Assembly: GCA_965262255.1 (NCBI GenBank)
Contig: OZ253505.1
Location: 2,666,001-2,730,000, forward strand
Direction of reading: 5' to 3'
Length of the DNA: 64,000 bases
Source: JANQQC01 sp965262255
Lineage (GTDB): Bacteria; Pseudomonadota; Alphaproteobacteria; Caulobacterales; Hyphomonadaceae
Shown here: in pieces, positions 36,594 through 45,881 of the stretch
How the letters are laid out: each line of letters begins with the position of its first letter
How positions within the stretch are numbered: position 1 is the stretch's first letter
The notes under the pieces: model-generated
The model's database searches: none
The model's input: only the letters and a program-made list of their open reading frames with translations
What the model was told of the DNA's origin: nothing
Made by a program: the position numbers and the translations under genes

Positions 36594-37094
36594 TTCAATT
36601 ATCCTTAGAATAATTTCTATACTAAGCTGTATTTTCGAAAATTTCAAGTTTTGTACAGCCAAACAGTTGGCTAAGCCACGACGGTCTTTGTTTGTTCTCA
36701 CAAATAGATGTTTAAAGCAATCCCCAATTGAGGGTAGCGGATTCTGACGATCGATTCCTAGGGATCTTAAAATCCCATGAAAACGCTTTTGCCCCCCCCC
36801 ATTTGAATTTGCAGACTTAATCCTACAATTTCCACTATGCAACTATCTCCAAATTCCTCTCTGTTCATGTAAGGTGGTTTCAGGAAATCTACCGATGATG
36901 ATTTTGAACAAAGAGATTCAGCACACTTTACTTCAAGTGTTTGCTGGTCTTGGTGTTGGTACATTCAGAGTAAGGAAGAGTTTAAGCTTATTGTTACAAA
37001 AGGAGAGCGTTACTGCGCTCTGGTGATTAGCGCATAGTGTACGCTGTTGAGAAACGCGGAAATCAGATGATTCTAGTCCGATTTGAAACATCAA
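36594..37094. other. Region with C9 tract and unassigned minus-strand frames
   Basis: No recognised gene. On the minus strand two open frames (36767-36964, and the upstream part of 36495-36842) change over at a run of nine C on the plus strand. Joined, they would give about 140 residues ahead of the decayed antitoxin, but no family is recognisable. Confidence 0.3.
36792..36800. repeat. C9 homopolymer (G9 on the minus strand)
   Basis: Nine consecutive C in otherwise AT-rich sequence, at the changeover of two minus-strand open frames. It mirrors the G9 run in sspB. Confidence 0.9.
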
Positions 37095-37123
37095 TTGCAA
37101 ACGTTAACAAAATAAGGTAACTT
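37095..37123 (+). promoter_or_regulatory. Candidate sigma-70 promoter of the RES operon
   Basis: TTGCAA (37095-37100) and TAACTT (37118-37123) are separated by 17 bases and lie about 50 bases upstream of the first gene. The -35 box is good and the -10 box is weak. Confidence 0.4.
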
Positions 37124-37134
37124 AAGTGTGTAAT

Positions 37135-37150
37135 GATAGATAAATCTATC
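37135..37150. promoter_or_regulatory. Perfect palindrome, likely autoregulatory operator
   Basis: GATAGAT-AA-ATCTATC, two perfect 7-base arms around two bases, lies between the candidate promoter and the ribosome site (aggag, 37163-37167) of the RES operon. Toxin-antitoxin operons are usually autorepressed from such sites. Confidence 0.6.
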
Positions 37151-37175
37151 GTCAATTTAACTAGGAGTTTATCTG

Positions 37176-37643
37176 ATGCCTAAAGATAGCAACATTGAAG
37201 TCTCAGGAGAACTTTATATTCCTGTTGACGACTTGGATTTTGAAACAGAAACATTCGGTGGTAACGAAGAAGAGGAAGAGCGTGGGGTTCTTCAAGGAGA
37301 GAATCTAGAGCGACTCGGTGAACTGGACTATATAACTCCAGAAAGAGCTAAAATACTAGCTGCCGAAGCCAGAGCTAAAGAGCGTCCGATTGATTACAAA
37401 TATATTGAACAGATGAAGCGAGAAGGAGTGACTGAAGACCTCGCAGTTAAAGCATTCATCGGAAGATTCGGTGGAAACAAGACTCAAACACAATTTTTTC
37501 TGACTTCGGATTTCTACTACGGTAGTGATGCGCCAACGCCGCTCGACCGTTTGAAAAAAGCAATACTTGAGGATACAGTTCCAGAGTGTATCGAAATGCT
37601 TGAAGGAACCAAGGAATCATTACATCGCGGAAACCACTTCTAA
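37176..37643 (+). CDS. Putative antitoxin-like partner of the RES toxin
   Basis: This 155-residue acidic protein is not a standard antitoxin by eye. The first 45 residues are very acidic (GGNEEEEERG). The middle (YITPERAKILAAEARAKERPIDYKYIEQMKREG) looks helical. The end (TQFFLTSDFYYGSDAPTPLDRLKK) faintly recalls the FLxxPNPxLGGxxPLDxL toxin-binding end of RES-associated antitoxins. It has an aggag ribosome site and a palindromic operator, and its stop overlaps the toxin start (TAATG). Antitoxin function is inferred from this context; no DNA-binding HTH is evident. Confidence 0.55.
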   Translation: MPKDSNIEVSGELYIPVDDLDFETETFGGNEEEEERGVLQGENLERLGELDYITPERAKILAAEARAKERPIDYKYIEQMKREGVTEDLAVKAFIGRFGGNKTQTQFFLTSDFYYGSDAPTPLDRLKKAILEDTVPECIEMLEGTKESLHRGNHF

Positions 37644-38305
37644 TGAATAATCTAAAAGCAGTTAGTCTCGTAACTCAGCTAACCTCTGAAAGTTCGCCGA
37701 GTATCAAGGAAATTGTTGAACTTTTTCTTGGATTACAAACTCGACTTAGTTTGAGAAACTTTGTAAGAGTATTTTACAACAGGTACTCGGATTCACCTTT
37801 GGAACCTGGAACAAAACCTAGTCGCTTCAGTTTTTCGGAACTAAACCCGCCGGAGAATGATCATCAAGTAAAAGTAACTTACGGAGCACAGACTATAGAC
37901 ACTGCAATCTATGAGACTGTAGTTCGATCAAAATTTGATATTAATCCCAATCGAATTATAGATTCGAAAGATTATGCCGAGAGGTCAGCAATTGTGTTCT
38001 CGAGTAAGAGCAATGAGAAGCTAAATTTATTGGATTTGACTAATGGCAGAGCAACGTGCTTTGGTGTACCAACTGACGTTATTAGAAGTTCTGATCATAA
38101 AGAAGGTCAGCACTTTTCACAGTTCGTATATGAGAACATGTCAGAGGTTGAAGGGTTCATATACTCGAGTCGATATACTGAAGAAAAATGTGTAGCGCTA
38201 TATTATGATCGTGCTATTGCTAAGTTGAACGTATTCACACAGTTTAGGTTAAGTAGAGCATCAACAACAATAGCAATGCTGTCAAAAAGTATACAAGTTG
38301 CATAG
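37643..38305 (+). CDS. RES-domain toxin (NAD+ phosphorylase/degrading family)
   Basis: This 220-residue protein shows the RES-domain order: SRFSF (first Arg), VTYGAQTIDTAIYETVVRSKF (second Arg/Glu region), LNLLDLTNGRATCFGVP, SQFVYENMSEVEGFIYSSRYTEEKCVALYYDRA (Ser region). Characterised RES toxins (MbcT, ParT, Res) deplete NAD+ or ADP-ribosylate targets. The N-terminal 55 residues and the last 25 are extra. It is translated by coupling from the upstream gene. No truncation is visible, so it is likely active. Confidence 0.75.
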   Translation: MNNLKAVSLVTQLTSESSPSIKEIVELFLGLQTRLSLRNFVRVFYNRYSDSPLEPGTKPSRFSFSELNPPENDHQVKVTYGAQTIDTAIYETVVRSKFDINPNRIIDSKDYAERSAIVFSSKSNEKLNLLDLTNGRATCFGVPTDVIRSSDHKEGQHFSQFVYENMSEVEGFIYSSRYTEEKCVALYYDRAIAKLNVFTQFRLSRASTTIAMLSKSIQVA

Positions 38306-38620
38306 GTTGAAGATTGAGAATACTACTTCTTTGCGCTTTCTAGGTTTGTATAGTTTGACCGAAGTCTGGAGCCAATAAACCTTGTTTTAGGTAGATAGGG
38401 CATAGAAGCTAAGCGAAAAATCATCTTTCTCGATACTCTTGCATTGATGCCGTCATCAATTGCTACGATATGTTGCCCACAGTTAGGGGTAACTGCGCGA
38501 AAGACTTAAAAACTTCGGTCAACAATCTCAAACTCCGTTCTACATCACAAGATTTTGCCTTGAAAACTAAGGTTCGTTCCCCTTACTTGCCTTAAACGTA
38601 ACTTTCTCTACCTTTTTCGT
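38306..38620. other. Intergenic region after the RES operon
   Basis: About 315 bases between two converging units. No gene, terminator or repeat is recognised. Confidence 0.4.
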
Positions 38621-39945
38621 TTAGCCTCTTATGTAGGTGAACGAAAACGAATTCTTTTTTGTGAGAATTCTTTTCCAAGGACAAGATTCTTCAATCTCAA
38701 AATTACCGTCCGCAACATTGGTCGGCTGAACGTGAAACGTGCGAGTGCTTGAACCACCAAGTTTCCTTGAATTATCAATCTTATAGGTGTCGTTAAGAAG
38801 CACAAATCCTACCTCTTTTAGTTCGTCGAACTCCCAACAATAGCCGGCAGACTTATTTTCTCGCAATTTAATAACAAAAACATCATTAGGTTTCGCTTGA
38901 ACAACAGTCCCCTCTTCTGGTTGTGACAAGAGCCAGACATCAATACTATCTACATTGTCTGGGATTTGATCTTCCAAGATTGTTCTTTTCAGCTGGTTCG
39001 TATCTACTTCGAGCAATTTTTTTCCGACCAGTTCCGAAATGAACCCATGTTGAGTAAACGCCTGCACTGTCTCAGAATAGCAAGTTTGAAGGCGCAATGA
39101 GGCTTGGTAGATGTTGATCGGGTCAGTCAATTCACGATTTGTCCATTTGCACCTACTCTGAAGAGAAGCAAGCAAGTATTTTGGCAACAGAATGTTTAGA
39201 GGTGAAGACAAATTGTGTGGCACTTGGTCGTTCTTTCTAGGTTCGGTGATAACGAATATCAAAGAATGGATTGTTGCAAGCCATTTTTCCGATAAGCTAC
39301 TAGAAGCTTCTGAAGAGCGCTGGCAGTGCCAAAACGAAGCGCACATATTGACTCCGAAATGAATAACAAGATGCCCGTTCCACTATCTCGTATAATGACA
39401 ACTCCGAATATGCCGATGGGCCTGAAGATAGTGGTTACACCAATACTAGATATAGCTTTAAAGATGTCAATATAACCTGTTTTCATAGATGTGTTGTAAG
39501 TATCCAGCGCATGATGGAACTCCTCGGAACTAGCGTTCTGTTGTAGAAGAGAACTCACCTTCGCAAATTGCTGTGTTTCAGTAATTTTCTTGGTCAAAGA
39601 TGACGAAACGTCTCTGAAATTTAGGCATTCTTCCCAATCCTTTTCTGAGAAAGTCGAAGGGGGCAATGTACGAGAACGTTTGATGTCAGAAGCCTCCAGT
39701 TTCGATTTTTTTGTGAGCCAACTTACCGGTCGTCCATACAAGTAAGAGCATTTAGATAAAATTTCTTCATTTGACTCAGCGATACCCAATTAAAAATTTC
39801 TAAGTTGCGTGGGTTCAATCGCAAGTTCATTAGATATTCGCTCTCGGCTGTATCCCAAATACCTCCTCGCACGCCACAAGCGCCGGCCGATTTGGCGGTT
39901 AACCTGAACAGGTAGATTGTCTTTTGCTTCAGCGAATACAGTCAT
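38621..39945 (-). pseudogene. Broken XRE-HTH / ImmA-IrrE (M78) / chagasin-like I42 fusion gene
   Basis: Read on the minus strand from ATG 39945, the first 51 codons give an XRE helix-turn-helix (INRQ-like VNRQIGRRLWRARRYLGYSRE, RISNELAIEPTQLRNF). A TAA follows at 39790-39792, then the same frame continues (LGIAESNEEILSKCSYLYGRPVSWL). FRPIGIFGVVIIRD and, after a frameshift between 39259 and 39346, LTDPINIYQASLRLQTCYSETVQAF match the flanks of an M78 metallopeptidase; the HExxH that should lie between is missing. The end (VIKLRENKSAGYCWEFDEL and on to CPWKR) is an I42 chagasin-type cysteine-protease inhibitor domain. The gene is inactive as written. Confidence 0.65.
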
Positions 39946-40291
39946 AAATTGAATTAATCAACAAAGGCGAAGTTTTACAACAGATGTTGGTTATATATAG
40001 GATTGAAAGCCCTTCTAAGCAAGTTAAAAAACTCGCAAAAGAGTAATTTCCTATCAAGTTGCGTCAATACTGTGGTTCTGTTCCCCAAAGAATAGGTGCG
40101 ATCGGACTAAAAATGAGATTACTCGATCGGAAACTGCTCTAAGTCGTTGCGACCGTATCACGTACAAACGGTTTCGCAAGAGTTTGAGAAAAATAAAATT
40201 CGTAGAAACCCGTTCTCGGAACTAACTGCTTATAAATGAGAACGACGCATTTTAGGTTGCCATCAATCACAACAATGTTAGAGACGCTCGC
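39946..40291. other. Intergenic region between the XRE pseudogene and the GIY-YIG gene
   Basis: About 345 bases. I see no gene, array or strong hairpin; it includes the upstream region of the broken XRE gene. Confidence 0.4.
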
Positions 40292-40642
40292 TCATCCCAA
40301 TGGGTTGACTACAATAGGACGAGTATTAGGTGTTTGAGTGTTGAAAAGAGGTTGGTAGGTGTCTATCAGGTAGCATTCAACTCCACTGTAATATGAAGTC
40401 GGGACTATAGCCCAAGAAACAAGAAGTGGCCCTTTGCTATTATAATTGAGAATATAGTAATCTTTCTGACGCTGAGATAATCGATCTGCTAGAGAACCTT
40501 TGCCGACATAAAGTGCAAACGGGGAATGGCCGCCATCCCAAACTATGTAGACACCAACAACCCCTAAAATATTGGAAACGTCAACTTCTAGAAAGTTATA
40601 CCATCCAGAATTCGAGGACGGTTTCGACCAATTTAAAATCAA
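40292..40642 (-). CDS. Small GIY-YIG domain protein
   Basis: This 116-residue single-domain protein carries the GIY-YIG elements in order: GVYIVW (GIY), ALYVGKGSLADRLSQRQ (YIG plus the catalytic Arg), the Glu in SGVECYLIDTYQP and a final Asn (LFN). All expected catalytic positions are present, so it could be an active nuclease. No DNA-binding domain is attached. Families of this size include UvrC-like orphans and mobile-element nucleases. It lies 27 bases beyond the ubiA stop on the same strand and next to decayed TA genes, so it may be accessory. Confidence 0.65.
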   Translation of the reverse strand: MILNWSKPSSNSGWYNFLEVDVSNILGVVGVYIVWDGGHSPFALYVGKGSLADRLSQRQKDYYILNYNSKGPLLVSWAIVPTSYYSGVECYLIDTYQPLFNTQTPNTRPIVVNPLG

Positions 40643-40668
40643 ATATTACAAGGATTCAATACAAATTG

Positions 40669-41634
40669 TTATCGTAAACCTATTATCGAAGATATCCCAA
40701 ATCCAATCACAAGAATGCAACCAGCAAGAACATTCATCTTAAACTGTCCGAGTGCAAACTTCATTCCACCTCGTCTCAGAACTAAGTATTGCCGTATTCC
40801 ATAAAGCAAAAACAGCAGTGAAATGATCACTCCAGGGTTGTGGAGTTTAACGAGAAGACAAGCGATCATAACGAGTATAGACGCGCAAGTGTGGAAAATC
40901 AACGCCGCAAGGTTGGCGTTCGTGCCAAATAAAAGTGCCGTAGACTTGATGCCAGCTAATGCATCGTCTTCAGCATCCTGCATCGCATAAATCGTGTCGT
41001 ATGCAACTGTCCACAAAATTAGAGCGGCATATAACGCTAAATCTTCAAACTTAAATTCTGCAACCGTCGCGATAGCGATCAGCACACCGGAGTTAAATGT
41101 CAAACCAAGCCAAGCTTGCGGCCACCAAGTTATTCGCTTCATGAACGGGTAGGCGGCTACAAGCGGAACTGTCGCTAGGGCCACAATTTTTGCATCGTTG
41201 GGAAGTATTATCCAGACTAGAAAGCCTAAAACTAACTGAATCGCCAGAAATATCCAAGCCTGGTCCAATGAAACTTGTTGACTTGGCAAGGGACGCAACC
41301 GAGTGCGTTCAACCTTTGAGTCTAAATTCCGATCTTGAATGTCGTTCCAAGTGCAACCTGCACCGCGCATAAAAATACTCCCAAACAAAAACAAAATTGC
41401 CCAAGATGCCGAATTCAATATCGATTCTGTGTCAGCAGGAGAGTCCTGAGCGGCGCTATAGGTTAATCCAATTAAGCATGGTAGAAACAGCAACCATATT
41501 CCCGTCGGACGATCAAGACGCGACAAGGCGGCATAGGGTTTGAAAGATTCGGGGAGTAACTCAATCCAGCTGGACGGGTTGCTATCGGGCATCTGAAACG
41601 ATTTACTAGACTTGCTCGAAGACTTTTTTGGCAT
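40669..41634 (-). CDS. ubiA: 4-hydroxybenzoate polyprenyltransferase
   Basis: UbiA prenylates 4-hydroxybenzoate in ubiquinone synthesis, in the inner membrane. The 321-residue protein has about eight hydrophobic segments and both Asp-rich motifs: GCTWNDIQDRNLDSKVERT and YDTIYAMQDAEDD. PSSWIELLPESFKPYAALSRLDRPTGIWLLF matches the family N-terminus after a serine/lysine-rich leader. I start at ATG 41634, with GTG 41637 as alternative. It is divergent from rsmE. Confidence 0.93.
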   Translation of the reverse strand: MPKKSSSKSSKSFQMPDSNPSSWIELLPESFKPYAALSRLDRPTGIWLLFLPCLIGLTYSAAQDSPADTESILNSASWAILFLFGSIFMRGAGCTWNDIQDRNLDSKVERTRLRPLPSQQVSLDQAWIFLAIQLVLGFLVWIILPNDAKIVALATVPLVAAYPFMKRITWWPQAWLGLTFNSGVLIAIATVAEFKFEDLALYAALILWTVAYDTIYAMQDAEDDALAGIKSTALLFGTNANLAALIFHTCASILVMIACLLVKLHNPGVIISLLFLLYGIRQYLVLRRGGMKFALGQFKMNVLAGCILVIGFGISSIIGLR

Positions 41635-41707
41635 CACGCAAACAACTTTGTGGTAAATTGTTAATAATTTTGGTCGAACGCAAGAAGAACGTTAAGAAAA
41701 GTGCTTC

Positions 41708-42499
41708 ATGGTTGATAATTCTATGAAACTCCAAAGATTGTACATTGATTCTACCATGAGCAAAGGGGCGACCCTGACGATCGGGAAGGAGCAGTCACAC
41801 TATCTGAAAAACGTGATACGCCTAAATCACGGGAGTATATTCCGCGTTTTCAATGGAGTAAATGGGGAATGGAATGCTCAATTCTCAATTGATGAAAAAA
41901 AGAGAATTTCAGCAACTGTCATATCTCAAGTACGGGAACAACCGATCAATAAGTTTCATATCGAAATTTGGTTTGCCCCGATTAGGAGTGCGCGAACCGA
42001 TCTAATCATTGAGAAAGCCACAGAACTCGGAGTATCATTAATCCAGCCCGTTCATACGCAAAGGACTCAGAGTAAAAAGGTTAGAGTGGAAAGACTCAAA
42101 AAAATTGCTATTGAAGCGGCAGAACAAACAGAAAGACTTGATGTCCCGCTAATTCGAGGGCAGGAAAAATTGTTTGACGCATTATCAAATATAAAAGAGG
42201 GGCAAAGACTCTACTTTTGTGACGAATCAGCGACTTTCTTTAACAAATCAAGACCTGAAGAATACCAGCCGACTTTATCTTTTTTACACGTATTGGAGCA
42301 TGCCGATTATAAGCCTTCTATTATACTGGTTGGCCCGGAAGGAGGATTCTCCCACCAAGAACAGACTATGTTGCGTTCTCAAAACAACATTATACCCGTA
42401 TCACTTGGACCGCGTATTCTACGCGCCGAGACTGCCGTTGTGGCTGCATTATCATTGTGGCAGGCGAAACACGGCGATTGGGACAATGTTGTAAAATAG
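41708..42499 (+). CDS. rsmE: 16S rRNA (uracil1498-N3)-methyltransferase
   Basis: RsmE methylates U1498 of 16S rRNA with S-adenosylmethionine. The 263-residue protein has the N-terminal PUA-like domain (MKLQRLYIDS, SHYLKNVIRLNHGS) and the knotted SPOUT domain, with IEKATELGVSLIQPV, LVGPEGGFSHQE and SLGPRILRAETAVVAAL. The start could be ATG 41708 or ATG 41723; the second gives the usual N-terminus. The end lies 32 bases before gshA, with a continuous transcript likely. Confidence 0.93.
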   Translation: MVDNSMKLQRLYIDSTMSKGATLTIGKEQSHYLKNVIRLNHGSIFRVFNGVNGEWNAQFSIDEKKRISATVISQVREQPINKFHIEIWFAPIRSARTDLIIEKATELGVSLIQPVHTQRTQSKKVRVERLKKIAIEAAEQTERLDVPLIRGQEKLFDALSNIKEGQRLYFCDESATFFNKSRPEEYQPTLSFLHVLEHADYKPSIILVGPEGGFSHQEQTMLRSQNNIIPVSLGPRILRAETAVVAALSLWQAKHGDWDNVVK

Positions 42500-42531
42500 G
42501 CGAATTGTTTTTCGCTTCGGAACTGTTACGA

Positions 42532-43911
42532 ATGACGACACCGACTCAAGACATAAACGAGAACGCCCCTAGGATTGAGGATAAGAGGGAGCTAGTCGAA
42601 TGGTTTGAAGCTGGCTGTAAACCAAGGAAGGATTGGCGGATAGGGACAGAACATGAAAAATTTGGCTTCCTAGAAAACAGCCTAAGTCCCCTTCCTTATA
42701 GTGGGAAAGCCTCAATTAGTTCTATTTTTGATGGATTGGTAAAGCAATTTAACTGGGTTCCGATTCAAGAGGATGGACTAACCATTGGACTCACGAAGGA
42801 TGGAGCAAGTATTAGCCTAGAGCCCGGAGGACAGTTAGAATTATCGGGTGCGCCGTTAGAGAATATTCATCAAACCTGTAACGAAATAGGTGTTCACCTA
42901 GAGGATGTCCAGAACATTGCTACCCCGCTCGGAATTCGCTTTCTCGGTCTCGGCGCGAGTCCAAAGTGGAGTTTGAAAGAGACCCCCATTATGCCAAAAG
43001 GGCGTTACCGAATCATGATGCAGTACATGGATCGGGTAGGGAGACTTGGTCGGCAAATGATGTTTAGAACATGTACTGTTCAATCCAATTTCGATTATTC
43101 CAGCGAACAAGATATGGTTCTAAAGTTTCGCGTCGCTTTAGCTTTGCAACCCTTAGGAACTGCACTTTTCGCAAATTCTCCATTCATAGATGGACGGTCG
43201 AACGGTTTTCTCAGCTATAGGTCACATGTATGGACTGACACAGATCCGGATCGGACCGGAATGCTACCGTTTGTTTTTGATGACGGCTTTGGATTCGAGT
43301 CGTACACGGATTACGCATTAGATGTGCCGATGTACTTTGTACGCAGGGCCGGAAATTACTTGAATGCTGCCGGATTAAGTTTTCGTGATTTTTTGAATGG
43401 AAATCTAAGTATTGTACATGGCGAACGCCCAGCAATAGAGGATTGGTCTGACCATTTGTCAACGATTTTTCCCGAGGTTCGTCTAAAGCGATTCCTAGAA
43501 ATGCGCGGATCCGACACAGGCACCAAGAAAAGACTTTGCGCGTTTTCAGCCTTCTGGACAGGTATTTTGTATTCTCAATCCTCTTTAGATGCGGCTTGGG
43601 ACGCAGTGAAGTCTTGGACAGCGTCCGATCGCGAAATGATGCGATTAGGTTCAGCCGTACTTGGTTTGAAGACCAAAATTCCTGACGGACGAACCTTCCA
43701 AGAGTTCGCAAGAACTATGCTAATTATTGCGCGAGACGGACTAAAGGAACGACAAATGAAATCTTCGTCAGGGGAAGATGAGACAGGTTACCTGGTTGCA
43801 TTGGACGAAATAATCGAAACGGGTAGAACTCCGGCAGAAACTTTATTGGAAAAATATTATTTGGATTGGAAAGGCGATGTCAGTCGGGTGTTTGAAGAAC
43901 TCGCTTACTAG
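42532..43911 (+). CDS. gshA: Glutamate-cysteine ligase (plant/alphaproteobacterial type)
   Basis: This enzyme joins glutamate and cysteine by ATP, the first and limiting step of glutathione synthesis. The 459-residue protein matches the plant-type class: LVEWFEAGCKPRKDWRIGTEHEKFGF, SLEPGGQLELSGAPLENIHQT, MQYMDRVGRLGRQMMFRTCTVQSNFDY and RLKRFLEMRGSDTG. Conserved cysteines at the redox-switch positions of plant enzymes cannot be judged. I start at ATG 42532 (MTTPTQDI); the longer frame overlaps rsmE. Confidence 0.93.
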   Translation: MTTPTQDINENAPRIEDKRELVEWFEAGCKPRKDWRIGTEHEKFGFLENSLSPLPYSGKASISSIFDGLVKQFNWVPIQEDGLTIGLTKDGASISLEPGGQLELSGAPLENIHQTCNEIGVHLEDVQNIATPLGIRFLGLGASPKWSLKETPIMPKGRYRIMMQYMDRVGRLGRQMMFRTCTVQSNFDYSSEQDMVLKFRVALALQPLGTALFANSPFIDGRSNGFLSYRSHVWTDTDPDRTGMLPFVFDDGFGFESYTDYALDVPMYFVRRAGNYLNAAGLSFRDFLNGNLSIVHGERPAIEDWSDHLSTIFPEVRLKRFLEMRGSDTGTKKRLCAFSAFWTGILYSQSSLDAAWDAVKSWTASDREMMRLGSAVLGLKTKIPDGRTFQEFARTMLIIARDGLKERQMKSSSGEDETGYLVALDEIIETGRTPAETLLEKYYLDWKGDVSRVFEELAY

Positions 43912-44030
43912 CGAAAAAATCACTTTAGGAGTTTTTTAGATTATTCTCGGGCAAATAAAGTTATTTTTGCGTTGCAACCCGTGTATAAGGTAGAGTCTGG
44001 ATCTAACCGTCAACTGTTAGGAACCAAATT

Positions 44031-45881
44031 ATGAGCATCGTAATTCTATGCGGCCTGATAATCACTTTGGCCACCTGCATTCCTGTTTTTATGCAGATGC
44101 GAAATCACCCCAAAGGGTTGCATATCTTGTTTTTTGCAGAAATGTGGGAAAGATTCTCATATTACGGGATGCGAGGCCTTCTAATATTTTATCTAACGCA
44201 ACATTTTCTATTCAGCGATACAGAAGCCCAATCTCAATATGGTTCATACACTGCTCTGGTGTACCTTCTTCCACTCTTGGGCGGATTTCTTGCCGACAAA
44301 TATCTTGGTAACCGCAAAGCGATTGCCTTTGGAGCTCTATTACTTGTCGCCGGACATCTCACTATGGGACTAGAGGGTGAACCTGCTAAAGAATACCTAA
44401 ATTATACAGACGGTTCGGGTGTAACGACCAGTTACGAACTCGAAGTAGAAGGTCGAACCAATAGTCGTCAAGTTTTTCTTCAAGTTGGTGACCAAAGATG
44501 TGCTTTCCTTCCTCGATCTCCTGTCGAAGGTTGTTCGAGTCGAATAAACGAAGATGGCTCTCTCATCTTCACGGGATTAAATGCCAACGCACCATTACCG
44601 CAAACGATTGAGAATGTTGATCAGTTTCTTAGCGAGCCGCAAAGGAACGAGTTTTACTTGAATGTCTTCTATCTTGCCCTCGCTCTCATCGTTGTAGGAG
44701 TTGGCTATCTCAAAGCAAACATTTCCTCAATTGTCGGACAGCTTTATGAAGACAAAGATCCGCGCCGCGACGGAGGATTCACGCTTTACTATTACGGTAT
44801 AAATTTAGGTTCGTTTTGGGCAGCGATATTATGTGGATACCTTGGAGAAACTGTCGGCTGGTGGGCTGGATTTGGATTGGCAGGAGTCGGAATGCTGTTA
44901 GGCTGGCTCGTATTTGTTCGCCGCCGTCTCCTGTTCTTCACGGCAGGAGAACCTCAACTTCCCGATCACGTTGGTGCTCCACCGGATCCCGAGAAATTGT
45001 CAAAACCTTTGTATGGACCGCTGAATTTTGAGCATGTCTCATATTTGATGGGGATTATTGCTGTTCTAGTGGTTTGGTTTGTAGTCCAGTCACATGAACA
45101 AGTTTTACAAACTATTATGGCCTTTGGAGCCTTCATTTTTGTTGCCTATCTCGTATATTTTATGGTCAAGAGATGCTCTATGCGCGAGTCAATGGAACTT
45201 ACATTGGCTTTTATTCTGATCGTGATGTCGGTAGTGTTTTGGACTCTGTTTGAACAAGCTGGGTCTTCGCTCAATCAGTTTGCTGAACGGTCAACGCAAT
45301 TGCCAAGCGGGAACGTCGGGCCATTAGATATGACCGTCAACGCCTCCCAGATTCAAAGTTTCAATGCTGGTTTCATTCTGATTCTTGCGCCAGCGTTTGC
45401 GGCTTTGTGGGCGTTTCTGGATCGAATGAAATACAATCCTAACACTCCGCTTAAATTTGGATTAGCCTTAGTTCAAGTCGGGTTAGGGTTTTGGGTGTTG
45501 GTCTGGGGAGTTGCATACGCCGACGACTCTTATCGAGTTCCTTTAGTTTTTTTAGCCTTGTGTTATTTACTTCATACTACTGGGGAACTCTGTCTTTCTC
45601 CTGTCGGTCTTTCTATGATTACAAAACTTTCTCCAGCCGCTATCGTTAGTTTTATGATGGCCGGGTGGTTTTTTGCTGGGGCAACTGCCAATTTCGTAGC
45701 GGGGCAGATTGCAAAACTTACAGCATCAGACACGGTAGCAGGACAGGTTCTTAATCCTAAAGCCGCATTAGAGACCTATTCTAACGTGTTTTGGGACATT
45801 GGACTTTGGGCAGTCGTATTAGGTGTAATCCTCGGCGCTTCAAGCTTTTATCTGAAACGGCTGGGACATGGAAAAGCGTGA
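44031..45881 (+). CDS. POT-family (MFS) proton-dependent oligopeptide transporter
   Basis: This 616-residue inner-membrane transporter imports di- and tripeptides with protons. It shows the PTR2 signatures FFAEMWERFSYYGMRGLLIFYL (about 35-56; ExxERFxYY proton-coupling motif) and GGFTLYYYGINLGSF near the middle, and about 14 hydrophobic segments. A hydrophilic insert of about 90 residues (about 115-205) sits between the third and fourth segments and would face the periplasm or cytosol; such inserts occur in proteobacterial homologues. It stands alone. Confidence 0.9.
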   Translation: MSIVILCGLIITLATCIPVFMQMRNHPKGLHILFFAEMWERFSYYGMRGLLIFYLTQHFLFSDTEAQSQYGSYTALVYLLPLLGGFLADKYLGNRKAIAFGALLLVAGHLTMGLEGEPAKEYLNYTDGSGVTTSYELEVEGRTNSRQVFLQVGDQRCAFLPRSPVEGCSSRINEDGSLIFTGLNANAPLPQTIENVDQFLSEPQRNEFYLNVFYLALALIVVGVGYLKANISSIVGQLYEDKDPRRDGGFTLYYYGINLGSFWAAILCGYLGETVGWWAGFGLAGVGMLLGWLVFVRRRLLFFTAGEPQLPDHVGAPPDPEKLSKPLYGPLNFEHVSYLMGIIAVLVVWFVVQSHEQVLQTIMAFGAFIFVAYLVYFMVKRCSMRESMELTLAFILIVMSVVFWTLFEQAGSSLNQFAERSTQLPSGNVGPLDMTVNASQIQSFNAGFILILAPAFAALWAFLDRMKYNPNTPLKFGLALVQVGLGFWVLVWGVAYADDSYRVPLVFLALCYLLHTTGELCLSPVGLSMITKLSPAAIVSFMMAGWFFAGATANFVAGQIAKLTASDTVAGQVLNPKAALETYSNVFWDIGLWAVVLGVILGASSFYLKRLGHGKA

